Assembly (NCBI RefSeq): GCF_014199195.1
Contig: NZ_JACIJE010000004.1
Location: forward strand, 1-64,000
Direction: 5' to 3'
Source: Neoroseomonas alkaliterrae
Lineage (GTDB): Bacteria > Pseudomonadota > Alphaproteobacteria > Acetobacterales > Acetobacteraceae
Length of the DNA: 64,000 nucleotides
Shown: positions 18,835-26,976 of the stretch, one piece after another
Layout: every line of letters starts with the position of its first letter
Numbering within the stretch: the first letter of the stretch is position 1
Notes under the pieces: generated by a model
What the model was told of the DNA's origin: nothing
Database searches by the model: none
The model's input: only the letters and a program-made list of their open reading frames with translations
Translations under genes and position numbers: made by a program

Positions 18835-20082
18835 TCACGCCGCGCGTCGCGGCGGCGAGAGGCTCGGCCGCGCGTTGAGCGTCGCGGGCTCGAAGCCGGC
18901 CAGCCGCTTGTAGCGCATCGCGATCTCCTCGCGCTCGGCGAGCGGCATCACCGCCTCGATGTCCTCGAAGCCTTCCGGCGCGCGGGCGGCGGCAATGTCG
19001 AGCACCACATCCGGCCCGTCCCCGCGCGTCGCCTCGAGCAGCGCGGCCGTCGCGGGGCGGCGGATCGCCTCATAGGCGTCCAGCGCCGCCGCCGGATCCG
19101 CGATGGTGGCGAGCTTGAAGGCCAGCGTTCGCGCATCGAGTATGCCCTGCGAGGCGCCGTTGGACCCGATCGGGTAGAGCGGATGCGCGGCATCGCCCAG
19201 CAGCGTGACGCGCCCATGCGTCCAGCGCGGCAGGGGGTCGCGGTCTACCATCGGGAACTCGAACACCGCCTCGGCCGTGCGGATCAGCCCCGGCACGTCG
19301 AGCCACGGGAAGCGCCAGTCCGCGAAGGCCGGCAGGAAATCCTCGATGCGGCCCGGGCGGTTCCAGTCCTCGCGCTTCCAGGGCTGGCTGGGGTCGAGGC
19401 GGCGTTCGGCGATCCAGTTCGTCAGCATGCGCCCGTCCGGCAGGCTCGCGATGGGATAGACGACGAACTTCACGTCGCGCGTGCCGATCTGCGCCATGGT
19501 CGCGCCGGTCAGGAAGGGCTCGGCGATGCTGGTCGCGCGCCACAGCACCGCCCCGTTCCAGATCGGCGGGCCTTCGCCGGGGTGGAACAGGCCACGCACC
19601 GTGGAATGGATGCCGTCGGCGGCCACCAGCACGTCGCCGCGCGCCCGCCCGCCATCCTCGAAGCGCGCCGTCACGCCGGACGCATCCTGCTCGAAGCCGG
19701 ACAGCCGCGCGCCGAGGTGGATGCACCCGTCTCCGAGCCGCTCGCGCGCCGCCTCCAGCAGCAGCATGTGCAGCCGCCCGCGATGGATCGAGACCTGCGG
19801 CCAGGCGTAGCCCGCCGCGAGGCCGCGCGGCTCGGACCAGATCATCTGGCCGAAGCGGTTGGCATAGACGAGTTCCCGCGTCGCCACCCCGGCCGCGAGC
19901 ACGCGCTCCAGCAGGCCGAGCTCGGTCAGTTCCCGCATCGCATGGGGCAGGACGTTGATGCCGACGCCGAGCGGGCGGATCTCCGCCACCTGCTCATGCA
20001 CCTCGCAGGCGATGCCCGCCTCGTGCAGCGAGAGGGCGAGGACGAGGCCGCCGATGCCCCCGCCCGCGATGATCACGCGCAT
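18835..20082 (-). CDS. FAD-dependent monooxygenase, PhzS-like
   Basis: 415 residues, group A flavoprotein monooxygenase. The dinucleotide motif is GGGIGG at residues 7-12, the DG motif is VLVAADGIHSTVR and the GD motif is RVTLLGDAAHPLYPIG. ELGV-like RPLGVGINVLPHAMREL and GLAAGYAWPQVSIHRG match the 'flavin-dependent oxidoreductase' group around PhzS. These enzymes hydroxylate aromatic or quinone-like acids with NAD(P)H and oxygen; the substrate cannot be told. Next to an isopropylmalate-dehydrogenase-family gene on the same strand (51-base gap), so probably a two-gene catabolic unit. Confidence 0.85.
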   Translation of the reverse strand: MRVIIAGGGIGGLVLALSLHEAGIACEVHEQVAEIRPLGVGINVLPHAMRELTELGLLERVLAAGVATRELVYANRFGQMIWSEPRGLAAGYAWPQVSIHRGRLHMLLLEAARERLGDGCIHLGARLSGFEQDASGVTARFEDGGRARGDVLVAADGIHSTVRGLFHPGEGPPIWNGAVLWRATSIAEPFLTGATMAQIGTRDVKFVVYPIASLPDGRMLTNWIAERRLDPSQPWKREDWNRPGRIEDFLPAFADWRFPWLDVPGLIRTAEAVFEFPMVDRDPLPRWTHGRVTLLGDAAHPLYPIGSNGASQGILDARTLAFKLATIADPAAALDAYEAIRRPATAALLEATRGDGPDVVLDIAAARAPEGFEDIEAVMPLAEREEIAMRYKRLAGFEPATLNARPSLSPPRRAA

Positions 20083-20133
20083 GGCTTTCCGCTCCCGTGT
20101 CGCCCCGCAGTCTAGCGGCGGCGCGGCGGCCGG

Positions 20134-21231
20134 TCAGCCCGCGGCGCCGATGCGGCGCGCGACCGCCTTCGCCGCCGCCGCCGTGCCGTCGCCGCCGCCG
20201 ATGTCGGCCGTGCGCAGCCCATCCGCGAAGGCCGCGTCCACCGCGCCCTCCAGTTCGGCGGCGGCATCCGCGAAGCCCTGGCCGGCGCCGCGTTCGGCGA
20301 GCCAGTCGAGCATCATCGCGGCGGAGAGGATCGTCGCCGTCGGGTTGGCGATGCCCTTGCCCGCGATGTCGGGCGCCGTGCCGTGGGCGGGCTGGAACAC
20401 CGCATGGGTGTCGCCGATGTCCGCGCTCGGCGCGAAGCCCATGCCGCCCACGAGGCCCGCGCCGAGGTCGGAGAGGATGTCGCCGAACATGTTCTCGGTC
20501 GGCAGCACGTCGAAGGCCCAGGGACGGCGCACGAGGTCGAGCGCCATCGCGTCCACGTAGTGCGTCCCGTGCGCGACATCGGGAAACCCGGCCGCCACCT
20601 CGGCGAAGATGCCGCGCATGAAGGCGAAGGCGCGGAACACATTCGCCTTGTCCACCAGCGTCACCGTGCCCTTCCGCCCGCGCCGCGCCGCCCGCCGCCG
20701 CGCGAGGCCGAAGGAGAATCGCGCCAGCCGCTCCGTGGTCGGCCGCGTGATGCGCAGCGTCTCCTCGGCCATGTCCTCGGTCACGGTGCCGCGGCCGCGG
20801 GAGAAGAACAGCCCCTCGGTGCTCTCGCGCAGGATCACGAAGTCGATCTCCCGCGCGCGCGGATCGGCGAGCGCCAGCGGCACGCCGGGCAGGGCGCGGA
20901 AGGGCCGCACCCCGGCATAGAGGCCGAGGCGGAAGCGCAGGTCGAGCTGCGGCGCGATCTCGGTGCCGTCCGGCGTGCGGATCTCGGGCCAGCCCATGGC
21001 GCCGAGCAGGATCGCATCCGCCTTCGCGGCCTTCTCGAAGGTTTCCTCGCTCATCGCCGTGCCGGTGTCGCGGTAGCAGAAGGCGCCCGCGCGCAACTCC
21101 TCGAAGGCGAGGCCGATGCCGTGGCGCTTCGCGAGCGGCTCCAGCACCGCGAGCGTCGCGGCGGTGACCTCCGTGCCGATTCCGTCCCCGGGCATGACGG
21201 CGATGCGAAGCGTGTTGGAGGGCAGGGGCAT
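20134..21231 (-). CDS. Isocitrate/isopropylmalate dehydrogenase family protein
   Basis: 365 residues from the ATG at 21231; a longer frame adds 13 unlikely residues. It is a beta-decarboxylating NAD(P)-dependent oxidoreductase. Visible are IAVMPGDGIGTEV at the N-terminus, the substrate Arg/Glu block FVILRESTEGLF, the catalytic Lys in TLVDKANVFR, the metal-binding Asp residues in NMFGDILSDLGAG and the NAD loop QPAHGTAPDIAGKG. It differs from canonical LeuB in the substrate loop (FSRGRGT), so a tartrate- or hydroxy-acid dehydrogenase role is possible. It lies upstream of the flavoprotein monooxygenase on the same strand. Confidence 0.85.
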   Translation of the reverse strand: MPLPSNTLRIAVMPGDGIGTEVTAATLAVLEPLAKRHGIGLAFEELRAGAFCYRDTGTAMSEETFEKAAKADAILLGAMGWPEIRTPDGTEIAPQLDLRFRLGLYAGVRPFRALPGVPLALADPRAREIDFVILRESTEGLFFSRGRGTVTEDMAEETLRITRPTTERLARFSFGLARRRAARRGRKGTVTLVDKANVFRAFAFMRGIFAEVAAGFPDVAHGTHYVDAMALDLVRRPWAFDVLPTENMFGDILSDLGAGLVGGMGFAPSADIGDTHAVFQPAHGTAPDIAGKGIANPTATILSAAMMLDWLAERGAGQGFADAAAELEGAVDAAFADGLRTADIGGGDGTAAAAKAVARRIGAAG

Positions 21232-21347
21232 CACGGACCTCGTGCGGTTCTGGCCGCCGACTACTCCCACGCGGCGCGCTGCCGCGCCAGGGCGTGTTCA
21301 CCGCCGCGCAACCCGGCCCCGGCGATGCTGCGCAGGGAGATAAGGCC

Positions 21348-21746
21348 ATGAAGCGCGACCCGATCGAGACCCTGGCGAGGCTGAAGGCGCTCGAACTCCG
21401 CGCCGCCCAGCGCGGGCTTGCGGAGGCGCGCGGCATGCAGGCGCTGGCGGAACGCCGGGCCGCGGAGGCCGATGCGATGCTGCGCAACGAGCCGCCCGCG
21501 CCGGCCACGCCGGGCTACGACGCCTTCCTCGCCCATGGCCTCGCCGAGCGCGACCGCCTCGCCGCCGAGGCCGCCGACCGCGCCGCGGCGAGCGAGGCGG
21601 CGCGGCAGGCCCTCGCGCTTGCGCGCGGTGCGGAGAAGGTGGTCGCCATCCTGCGCGAAAGGCGCGCCGCGGCGCGGCGGCGCGATGCGCTGCGCCGCGC
21701 GCAGCTCCGCCTCGAGGACGCGCTGCCCCGCGACGCGCAGGGCTGA
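21348..21746 (+). CDS. FliJ-like coiled-coil protein
   Basis: 132 residues from the ATG at 21348 (AGGGAGA upstream). Almost entirely Ala/Arg/Glu/Leu-rich helix, with heptads from TLARLKALELRAAQRGLAEA to the C-terminus and a short Pro-rich break near residue 50. This resembles FliJ-type flagellar or type III export accessory proteins in size and layout, but no flagellar genes are in the window, so function is open. Divergent from the dehydrogenase gene across a 116-base gap. Confidence 0.6.
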   Translation: MKRDPIETLARLKALELRAAQRGLAEARGMQALAERRAAEADAMLRNEPPAPATPGYDAFLAHGLAERDRLAAEAADRAAASEAARQALALARGAEKVVAILRERRAAARRRDALRRAQLRLEDALPRDAQG

Positions 21747-21766
21747 GGCGGCCGCCCGCGCCCCGG

Positions 21767-21795
21767 TTCCACCCCGCCCGGCGTTGCACTAGCAT
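21767..21795 (+). promoter_or_regulatory. Candidate promoter of the Bug-type gene
   Basis: TTCCAC, a 17-base spacer and TAGCAT, each four of six consensus bases. It would start transcription just before the strong GGGAGGA ribosome site of the gene at 21818. Confidence 0.35.
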
Positions 21796-21817
21796 CGCGG
21801 CCCGGGAGGACCACGCC

Positions 21818-22801
21818 ATGACAAAGACCCTGCACCGCCGCGCCCTGCTGGGCGCCGCAGCCCTGCCCCTGCTGCCCGGCCTCGCCCGCGCCCAGTCCGA
21901 CTGGCCGAGCCGCCCGGTGCGCGTCATCGTGCCCTTCCCGCCGGGCCAGGCGGCGGACATCTTCACGCGCCTCGTGGCCGACGAACTCTCCAAGCGCTGG
22001 CCGCACCGCGTGGTGGTGGAGAACCGCGCCGGCGGCGCCGGGGCCCCGGCGCTCGAGGCCGGGGCGCGCGCCGCGCCCGACGGCTACACGCTCATCACCG
22101 GCACCTCCGGCACGCTTGGCGTGAACCCCTCCGTGCTGCCCCGCATCCCCTACGACGCGGAGCGGGACTTCGCGCCGATCTCCAACATCTTCATCGCGCC
22201 GCTGGTGCTGGTCGCCCATCCCGCCCAGCCATTCCAGACCGCCGCCGCCTTCGCCGAGGCCGCGCGCGCCCGGCCCGGCGCGCTGGACTGCGCCTCGGCC
22301 GGGCCCGCCACCTCGCAGCACATGGCGACCGAGCTGCTGATGCTGCGCACGGGGCTGAGGCTCAACATCGTGCACTACCGCGGCTCGGGGCCCGGCATCA
22401 CCGACCTGATCGCGGGCAATGTGCCGCTGATGATGGATTCGGTGGCCTCGGCGCTGCCGCATATCCGCTCCGGCCGGGCCCGCGCGCTGGCGGTGACGAC
22501 GCGCGCGCGCATCTCCGCCCTGCCCGACGTGCCGACCATCGCCGAGACGCTGGTGCCGGGATACGAGGCGGTGGGCTGGTCGGGCCTCGTCGCCCCGGCC
22601 GCGACGCCCGCGCCCATCATCACGCGCATCAGCGCCGATGTCGGCGCCATCCTGCGCGAGCCCGCCATCGTCCGCCGCATCGAGGAGATGGGCGCGATCG
22701 CGGATCCCACCACGCCCGAGCAATACGCCGCCTTCATCCGCGAGGAGATCGCGAAGTGGCGCGAGGTCGCGCGCGCCGCGAATGTCCGCCTCGACGGCTG
22801 A
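21818..22801 (+). CDS. Bug family (TctC-like) tripartite tricarboxylate transporter binding protein
   Basis: 327 residues. Tat-like signal (HRRALLGAAALPLLP, cut after ARAQS). It is a periplasmic solute-binding protein of the TTT system, which feeds carboxylates to TctA/TctB permeases. Family features: WPSRPVRVIVPFPPGQAADI, VVENRAGGAG, HYRGSGPGITDLIAG and PTIAETLVPGYEAVGWSG. No tctAB genes are in the window, as is common for the many orphan Bug proteins in Acetobacteraceae and Burkholderiales. The convergent enolase-family gene ends four bases away, suggesting a carboxylate substrate, by inference. Confidence 0.9.
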   Translation: MTKTLHRRALLGAAALPLLPGLARAQSDWPSRPVRVIVPFPPGQAADIFTRLVADELSKRWPHRVVVENRAGGAGAPALEAGARAAPDGYTLITGTSGTLGVNPSVLPRIPYDAERDFAPISNIFIAPLVLVAHPAQPFQTAAAFAEAARARPGALDCASAGPATSQHMATELLMLRTGLRLNIVHYRGSGPGITDLIAGNVPLMMDSVASALPHIRSGRARALAVTTRARISALPDVPTIAETLVPGYEAVGWSGLVAPAATPAPIITRISADVGAILREPAIVRRIEEMGAIADPTTPEQYAAFIREEIAKWREVARAANVRLDG

Positions 22802-22804
22802 GTC

Positions 22805-23878
22805 TCAGTCGAGCTCCGGCTCCCAGCCGAGCCCCGGCCCATCGGGCAGCGCGATGACGCCATCCCGCGGCACCAGGCGCTCGCCATAGGGCGCGCGATC
22901 GAGATCTGCGAAGTAGATCTCGATCGGCTCCTCCTCCTCGCTCGCCGCCAGGAAGTGCAACGTCGCGAGCAGCCCCGGGCCGAAATAGGGGCAGTGCGGC
23001 ACCAGCCGCACGCCCATCTCGCGCGCGAGTTCCGCGACCTCCAGCATCGCCGAGATCCCGCCGATCTTGGTGACCGAGGGCTGCGCCACGTCCACCGCGC
23101 GCAACTCGAACATGCGGCAGAATTCCTCGACCGTGCCGTTGCATTCCCCGGCCGCGACCGGCACCGGCGATGCGGCGCGGATGCGCGCGATGGCGGGGAT
23201 GTCCTCCGGCGGCCAGACCGGTTCCTCGACCCAGGCGGCGTTCATCGGCGCGACCGCCTCGCAGAACTCGATCGCCTCCTCCTCGCTGTCCCATGCGCAG
23301 TTGATGTCGAGCATCAGCGGCACCTCCGGCGCGGCGCGGTGCGCCGCGGCGATGCAGCGCAGATCCACCTCGTGCAGCTTGATGTGGCGATAGCCGCGCC
23401 CGAGCGCGCGCATGACGTTGCGTGCCACATCCTCCGGCTCGCCGTAGCGCAGCAGGCTCGCATAGGCGGGCACCGAGGCGCGCTGCGCGCCGCCGAGCAG
23501 CGCGTGCAGCGGCCGCCCCTCGGCCTTCGCGCGGATGTCCCACAGCGCGATGTCGATGGCCGAGAGGCCGAAGGTGACCGGCCCGTTCCGCCCGAAATTG
23601 TGCAGGCGGCGGAAGAGGCGGCGCATCAGCCCCGTGATGTCGCGCGCATCCTCGCCGATGCAGGCGGGCGCGATCAGCCGCTCGACCGCGTCCTTCGTCG
23701 TCTCCGCCAGGGTGAAGCCGAAACCCTCGCCCCAGCCATGGATCCCCGCATCCGTCTCGACGCGCACCAGCAGCGTGTCCATTGCGCGCAGATGCAGGTT
23801 GCCGCCGACGCCGGCGGCGCTCGCGCCATAGCCGAAGCCGGTGCGGTGGTGATGGGTGGTGACGCGGGTGATCCTCAT
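22805..23878 (-). CDS. Mandelate racemase/muconate lactonizing enzyme family protein
   Basis: 357 residues from the ATG at 23878 (GGAAGG upstream); a longer open frame to 23971 is not conserved-looking. Enolase-superfamily enzyme with an N-terminal capping domain and TIM barrel. Metal ligands: Asp in LMLDINCAW, Glu in WVEEPVWPP, Glu in VAAGECNGT. A barrel Lys is in RHIKLHEV and the His base probably in RLVPHCPYFGPG. These enzymes abstract a proton alpha to a carboxylate, usually dehydrating or racemising sugar acids; the substrate is unknown. Adjacent to the Bug-type binding protein. Confidence 0.88.
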   Translation of the reverse strand: MRITRVTTHHHRTGFGYGASAAGVGGNLHLRAMDTLLVRVETDAGIHGWGEGFGFTLAETTKDAVERLIAPACIGEDARDITGLMRRLFRRLHNFGRNGPVTFGLSAIDIALWDIRAKAEGRPLHALLGGAQRASVPAYASLLRYGEPEDVARNVMRALGRGYRHIKLHEVDLRCIAAAHRAAPEVPLMLDINCAWDSEEEAIEFCEAVAPMNAAWVEEPVWPPEDIPAIARIRAASPVPVAAGECNGTVEEFCRMFELRAVDVAQPSVTKIGGISAMLEVAELAREMGVRLVPHCPYFGPGLLATLHFLAASEEEEPIEIYFADLDRAPYGERLVPRDGVIALPDGPGLGWEPELD

Positions 23879-23961
23879 CGGCCTTGCCTTCCGTGCGGCG
23901 CGCATCGCGCCGATACTGCGCGCAGGCGCCGGCGGGAAGAAGCCGCGCCGCGAGGATGGCC

Positions 23962-24975
23962 ATGAATGCAAGCCCTGCCGTCACCGACCGCGCGGCCTGG
24001 GAAGCGGCGGGCGAGTGGTATCACGCCTGGTTCACCGGCATCGTGCTGATGGCGGTGTCCCGCCGCGGGCCGGCCGATGCCGCGGACCTCGTCTTCCGCA
24101 TCTTCCGCCGCCAGCAGCAGGCGACCTTCCTGCCGGGCCTCGCGAAGCTCGGCCTCTCGGGCCTTCCGCCGGCGGTGGCGGCGGCGCGCTACCACTATCT
24201 CTCGAACTTCATCGGCGGCGTCGGCGTCGAGTATGTCGAGGAATCCCCCCGCAAGGCCTGGATCCGCTACCCGCCGCCGCGCTGGGTCTGGCCGGGCCCG
24301 GCCATCTGCGGCATCCCCTCCGAGGTGAACGCCGCGATGCTGCGCGGCTGGCACGCGAACAACGGCGTGATGCTCGGCCGCCTCGGCCTCGGCTTCGTCT
24401 GCACCGGGCAGACGGTGGACGGCGACCCGGGCCTCGAGGGCTACTACATCGAGCATGAGCGCGACCTCGCGGAAGAGGAGCGCCTGCGCTTCGCGAAGCA
24501 GGAAATCATGCCGCGCTTCGATCCGGCCGCCGCGCCCCGCCTGCCTTCCGCCGGCTGGCCGGCGGAGCGCCTCGCCAAGGCGAAGCGCGGCTACGCGATG
24601 GAATACTGCCGCAGCGCGATCGAGGCCGCGCTGGCGCTGTTCGGGCCCGAGCAGGGCGGCGCGCTGCTCGGGCATGCCGCGCGGTTGACGGCCATGCAGC
24701 ACGTCCATGCCACGGCGGCCGCGCTCGGCGTGCAGGACTTCGCGGCCTTCCTCGTCGCGCTGGCCCGGGGCGAGGGCGATGCCGCGCGCGTCGAGGCGCA
24801 GCCCGATGGCAGCACGATCATCACCCGCGAGGCCGTCACCCCGCTGCGCGGCATCGCCGATCCCGCCGCCTTCGCGGCCTGGGAGGGGCTGCTCGCCGGC
24901 GCGCTGGCGGCCTGGGACCGCTTCGCGCGGCTGCAGCGGATCGCGCCCCTGGCCTGGCGCCTGTCGGGCCGCTGA
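23962..24975 (+). CDS. Uncharacterised protein, possible ligand-binding/enzyme fold
   Basis: 337 residues from the ATG at 23962, placed by GAGGA seven bases upstream; another in-frame ATG at 23956 is possible. Soluble, no signal peptide or membrane segment. Distinctive stretches include ARYHYLSNFIGGVGVEYV, SPRKAWIRYPPPRW, WHANNGVMLGRLGLGFV and AMEYCRSAIEAALALFG. I do not recognise the family with confidence; a distant ATC-hydrolase-like fold crossed my mind but the key motif is not seen. Base use is like its neighbours. Divergent from the enolase-family gene (83-base gap), so possibly the same pathway. Confidence 0.75.
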   Translation: MNASPAVTDRAAWEAAGEWYHAWFTGIVLMAVSRRGPADAADLVFRIFRRQQQATFLPGLAKLGLSGLPPAVAAARYHYLSNFIGGVGVEYVEESPRKAWIRYPPPRWVWPGPAICGIPSEVNAAMLRGWHANNGVMLGRLGLGFVCTGQTVDGDPGLEGYYIEHERDLAEEERLRFAKQEIMPRFDPAAAPRLPSAGWPAERLAKAKRGYAMEYCRSAIEAALALFGPEQGGALLGHAARLTAMQHVHATAAALGVQDFAAFLVALARGEGDAARVEAQPDGSTIITREAVTPLRGIADPAAFAAWEGLLAGALAAWDRFARLQRIAPLAWRLSGR

Positions 24976-24981
24976 ACCCGC

Positions 24982-25372
24982 CTGCATTGCGCGGCCGGCG
25001 CGGGCGCCAGCGCGGTCTGGCCCACCGCGAAATCGAAGCGATGCGCCTGCGTCGCCGGATCGGACGAGATGTCCACCGTCAGGGCGATGTCGCCTCGGCT
25101 GCCGCAGGTCAGGGTGATGCGCAGCATCGCCTCCATGCCATCGAGCGTGGCGCTGCCGCGCAGGTCGCGATGCATCCGCACGAGCGCGTCATGCAGGCGC
25201 GTGAGGTCGGTGAGCCTCAGGAAATGCCCGCGCGCCTCGACCACCGCGCTCGGCGCCTCCACCCGCGCCAGCGCATGGATCCAGTCCTCGCGGGCGGCGG
25301 CCTCCGCCACGCCGGAGACGCTGAGGCTAAACCCGCCCAGGCGCAGGACCGGCGCGGCGTCGTCCCCGTCAC
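24982..25372 (-). pseudogene. WapI-like (immunity-family) gene, apparently broken at both ends
   Basis: The minus strand after gltX encodes a body that reads as a small alpha/beta protein: APVLRLGGFSLSVSGV, VVEARGHFLRLTDLTRLHD, AMLRITLTCGSRGDIALTV and AHRFDFAVGQT. The recurring layout (xLRLxGF ... HRFxFxxxQ) is what I recall for WapI-family proteins. The natural start would be the GTG at 25372, overlapping the gltX stop as GTGA, but it is in another frame from the body. The body's first usual start is the GTG at 25310, after the conserved beginning. No stop occurs near the expected end; the frame runs antisense to 24591 inside the neighbouring gene. Either a real decayed gene or sequence errors. 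Confidence 0.45.
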
Positions 25373-26763
25373 GCCGCCGCCGCGTTGATCCGCAGCAGGC
25401 TCTCGTCGCGCCCCAGCGCCCAGAGCACGGCGTTGATCGGCGGGCTCGTCGTGCTGCCCGACAGCGCCACGCGCAGCGGCTGCGCCACGTCCTTGAGCTT
25501 GACCTGCTTCACCTCGGCATAGTCGCGCAGCCAGTGTTCGAGGTCCGCCTTCTCCCACGGCGCATCGGCGAGGAACTCCGCGAGGTCGGCGAGCCGCGCC
25601 TTGGCCTCCGGCGTCAGCAGCGCGAGCGCCTTGGCGTCCATCACGGGCGGGCCCTCATGCGCGGCGAAGGCGGCCGAGCCCGCGAGCTCCTCGATGGTGC
25701 GCGCGCGTTCCTTGAGGTCGGGCATCAGCATCGCAACGCGCTTCGCGCCATCCGTGCCGAACAGCACGCCGCGGCGGGCGAGCGTCTCCAGCACCGCGCG
25801 CGTCAGCCGCGCGTCGTCGGCCTGGCGGAGATAGATGCCGTTCAGGTGCGTCAGCTTCGCGTAGTCCATGCGCGAGGGCGCGCGCCCGACATCCTTGAGG
25901 TCGAACAGCTCGATCGCCCGCTCGCGCGGCACCACCTCCTCGTCGCCATGGCCCCAGCCGAGACGCAGCAGGTAGTTGCACACCGCCTCGGGCAGGTAGC
26001 CCTGGTCGCGGAAATCGAGCACCGAGACGGCGCCGTGCCGCTTCGAGAGTTTCGCGCCGTCCGCGCCGTGGATCAGCGGGATATGGGCGAAATGCGGCCG
26101 CCGCCAGCCCATGGCGTCATAGACCATGCACTGGCGGAAGGTGTTGGTCAGGTGGTCGTCGCCGCGGATGACGTGCGTGATCTCCATGTCGTGGTCGTCC
26201 ACCACCACCGCATGGAGGTAGGTCGGCGTGCCGTCCGAGCGCAGGATGATCATGTCGTCCAGTTCGCTGTTCCGCACGCGCACCTCGCCCTGCACGAGGT
26301 CCTGCACCACCGTCTCGCCCTCGAGCGGCGCCTTGATGCGGATCGCGAAGGGCTTGCCCTCCTGCTCCGGGCCCGGCTCGCGGTCGCGCCAGCGGCGGTC
26401 GTAGCGCGGCGGCCGGCCCTCGGCGGCGGCCTGCTCGCGCATCTGGGCCAGTTCCTCGGGCGTGGCCCAGCAGCGATAGGCCTTGCCCATGGCCAGCAGC
26501 GCGTGGGCGATCTCGGCGTGCCGCGCCTCGCGGCTGGCCTGGAACACCGGCGGCTCGTCGGGCGTCAGGCCGAGCCACTCGAGGCTCTCCAGGATCTGGT
26601 CCACCGCTTCCTTGGTCGAGCGCTCGCGGTCGGTGTCCTCGATGCGCAGCAGATAGGCGCCCTTGTGGCGGCGGGCGAAGAGGAAGTTGAACAGCGCGGT
26701 GCGCGCCCCCCCGATATGCAGGTAGCCGGTGGGGGAGGGGGCGAAGCGGGTGCGGACGGTCAT
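25369..26763 (-). CDS. gltX: Glutamate--tRNA ligase
   Basis: 464 residues, class I aminoacyl-tRNA synthetase. The HIGH motif appears as YLHIGGARTALFN and KMSKS as AKLSKRHGAVSV; RIEDTDRERS is the usual GluRS block. Alphaproteobacteria often carry two GltX paralogues, one of which may charge tRNA-Gln for later amidation; this copy alone does not tell which. The C-terminal helical anticodon-binding domain ends at WALGRDESLLRINAAAA. The gene is divergent from comEC. Confidence 0.95.
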   Translation of the reverse strand: MTVRTRFAPSPTGYLHIGGARTALFNFLFARRHKGAYLLRIEDTDRERSTKEAVDQILESLEWLGLTPDEPPVFQASREARHAEIAHALLAMGKAYRCWATPEELAQMREQAAAEGRPPRYDRRWRDREPGPEQEGKPFAIRIKAPLEGETVVQDLVQGEVRVRNSELDDMIILRSDGTPTYLHAVVVDDHDMEITHVIRGDDHLTNTFRQCMVYDAMGWRRPHFAHIPLIHGADGAKLSKRHGAVSVLDFRDQGYLPEAVCNYLLRLGWGHGDEEVVPRERAIELFDLKDVGRAPSRMDYAKLTHLNGIYLRQADDARLTRAVLETLARRGVLFGTDGAKRVAMLMPDLKERARTIEELAGSAAFAAHEGPPVMDAKALALLTPEAKARLADLAEFLADAPWEKADLEHWLRDYAEVKQVKLKDVAQPLRVALSGSTTSPPINAVLWALGRDESLLRINAAAA

Positions 26764-26976
26764 CGTGCCTGGACTCTGCTCTGAGGGCCGCCGTTATACC
26801 CCCCGCCGCCGCCGCCGACAGGTCCGCGCCGGTCGCGATTCCGGCCGTGCCCGCCTCCCGCCGCCGTCCCCGGCCCCGCTCGCCGGGGCCGCCGCGGCAC
26901 CGGGCCGCCCCGGGCCTTCCCGGCATCGCAGCGCGGTTCCGCCGGCCTCGACGCTCGCATAGGATGAACGCGGGAG

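Noticed and set aside
21348-21746. Firm assignment as flagellar FliJ
   Set aside because: Only coiled-coil layout supports it; no flagellar neighbours.
23962-24975. ATC-hydrolase family assignment
   Set aside because: The recalled cysteine/aspartate motif of that family is not visible.
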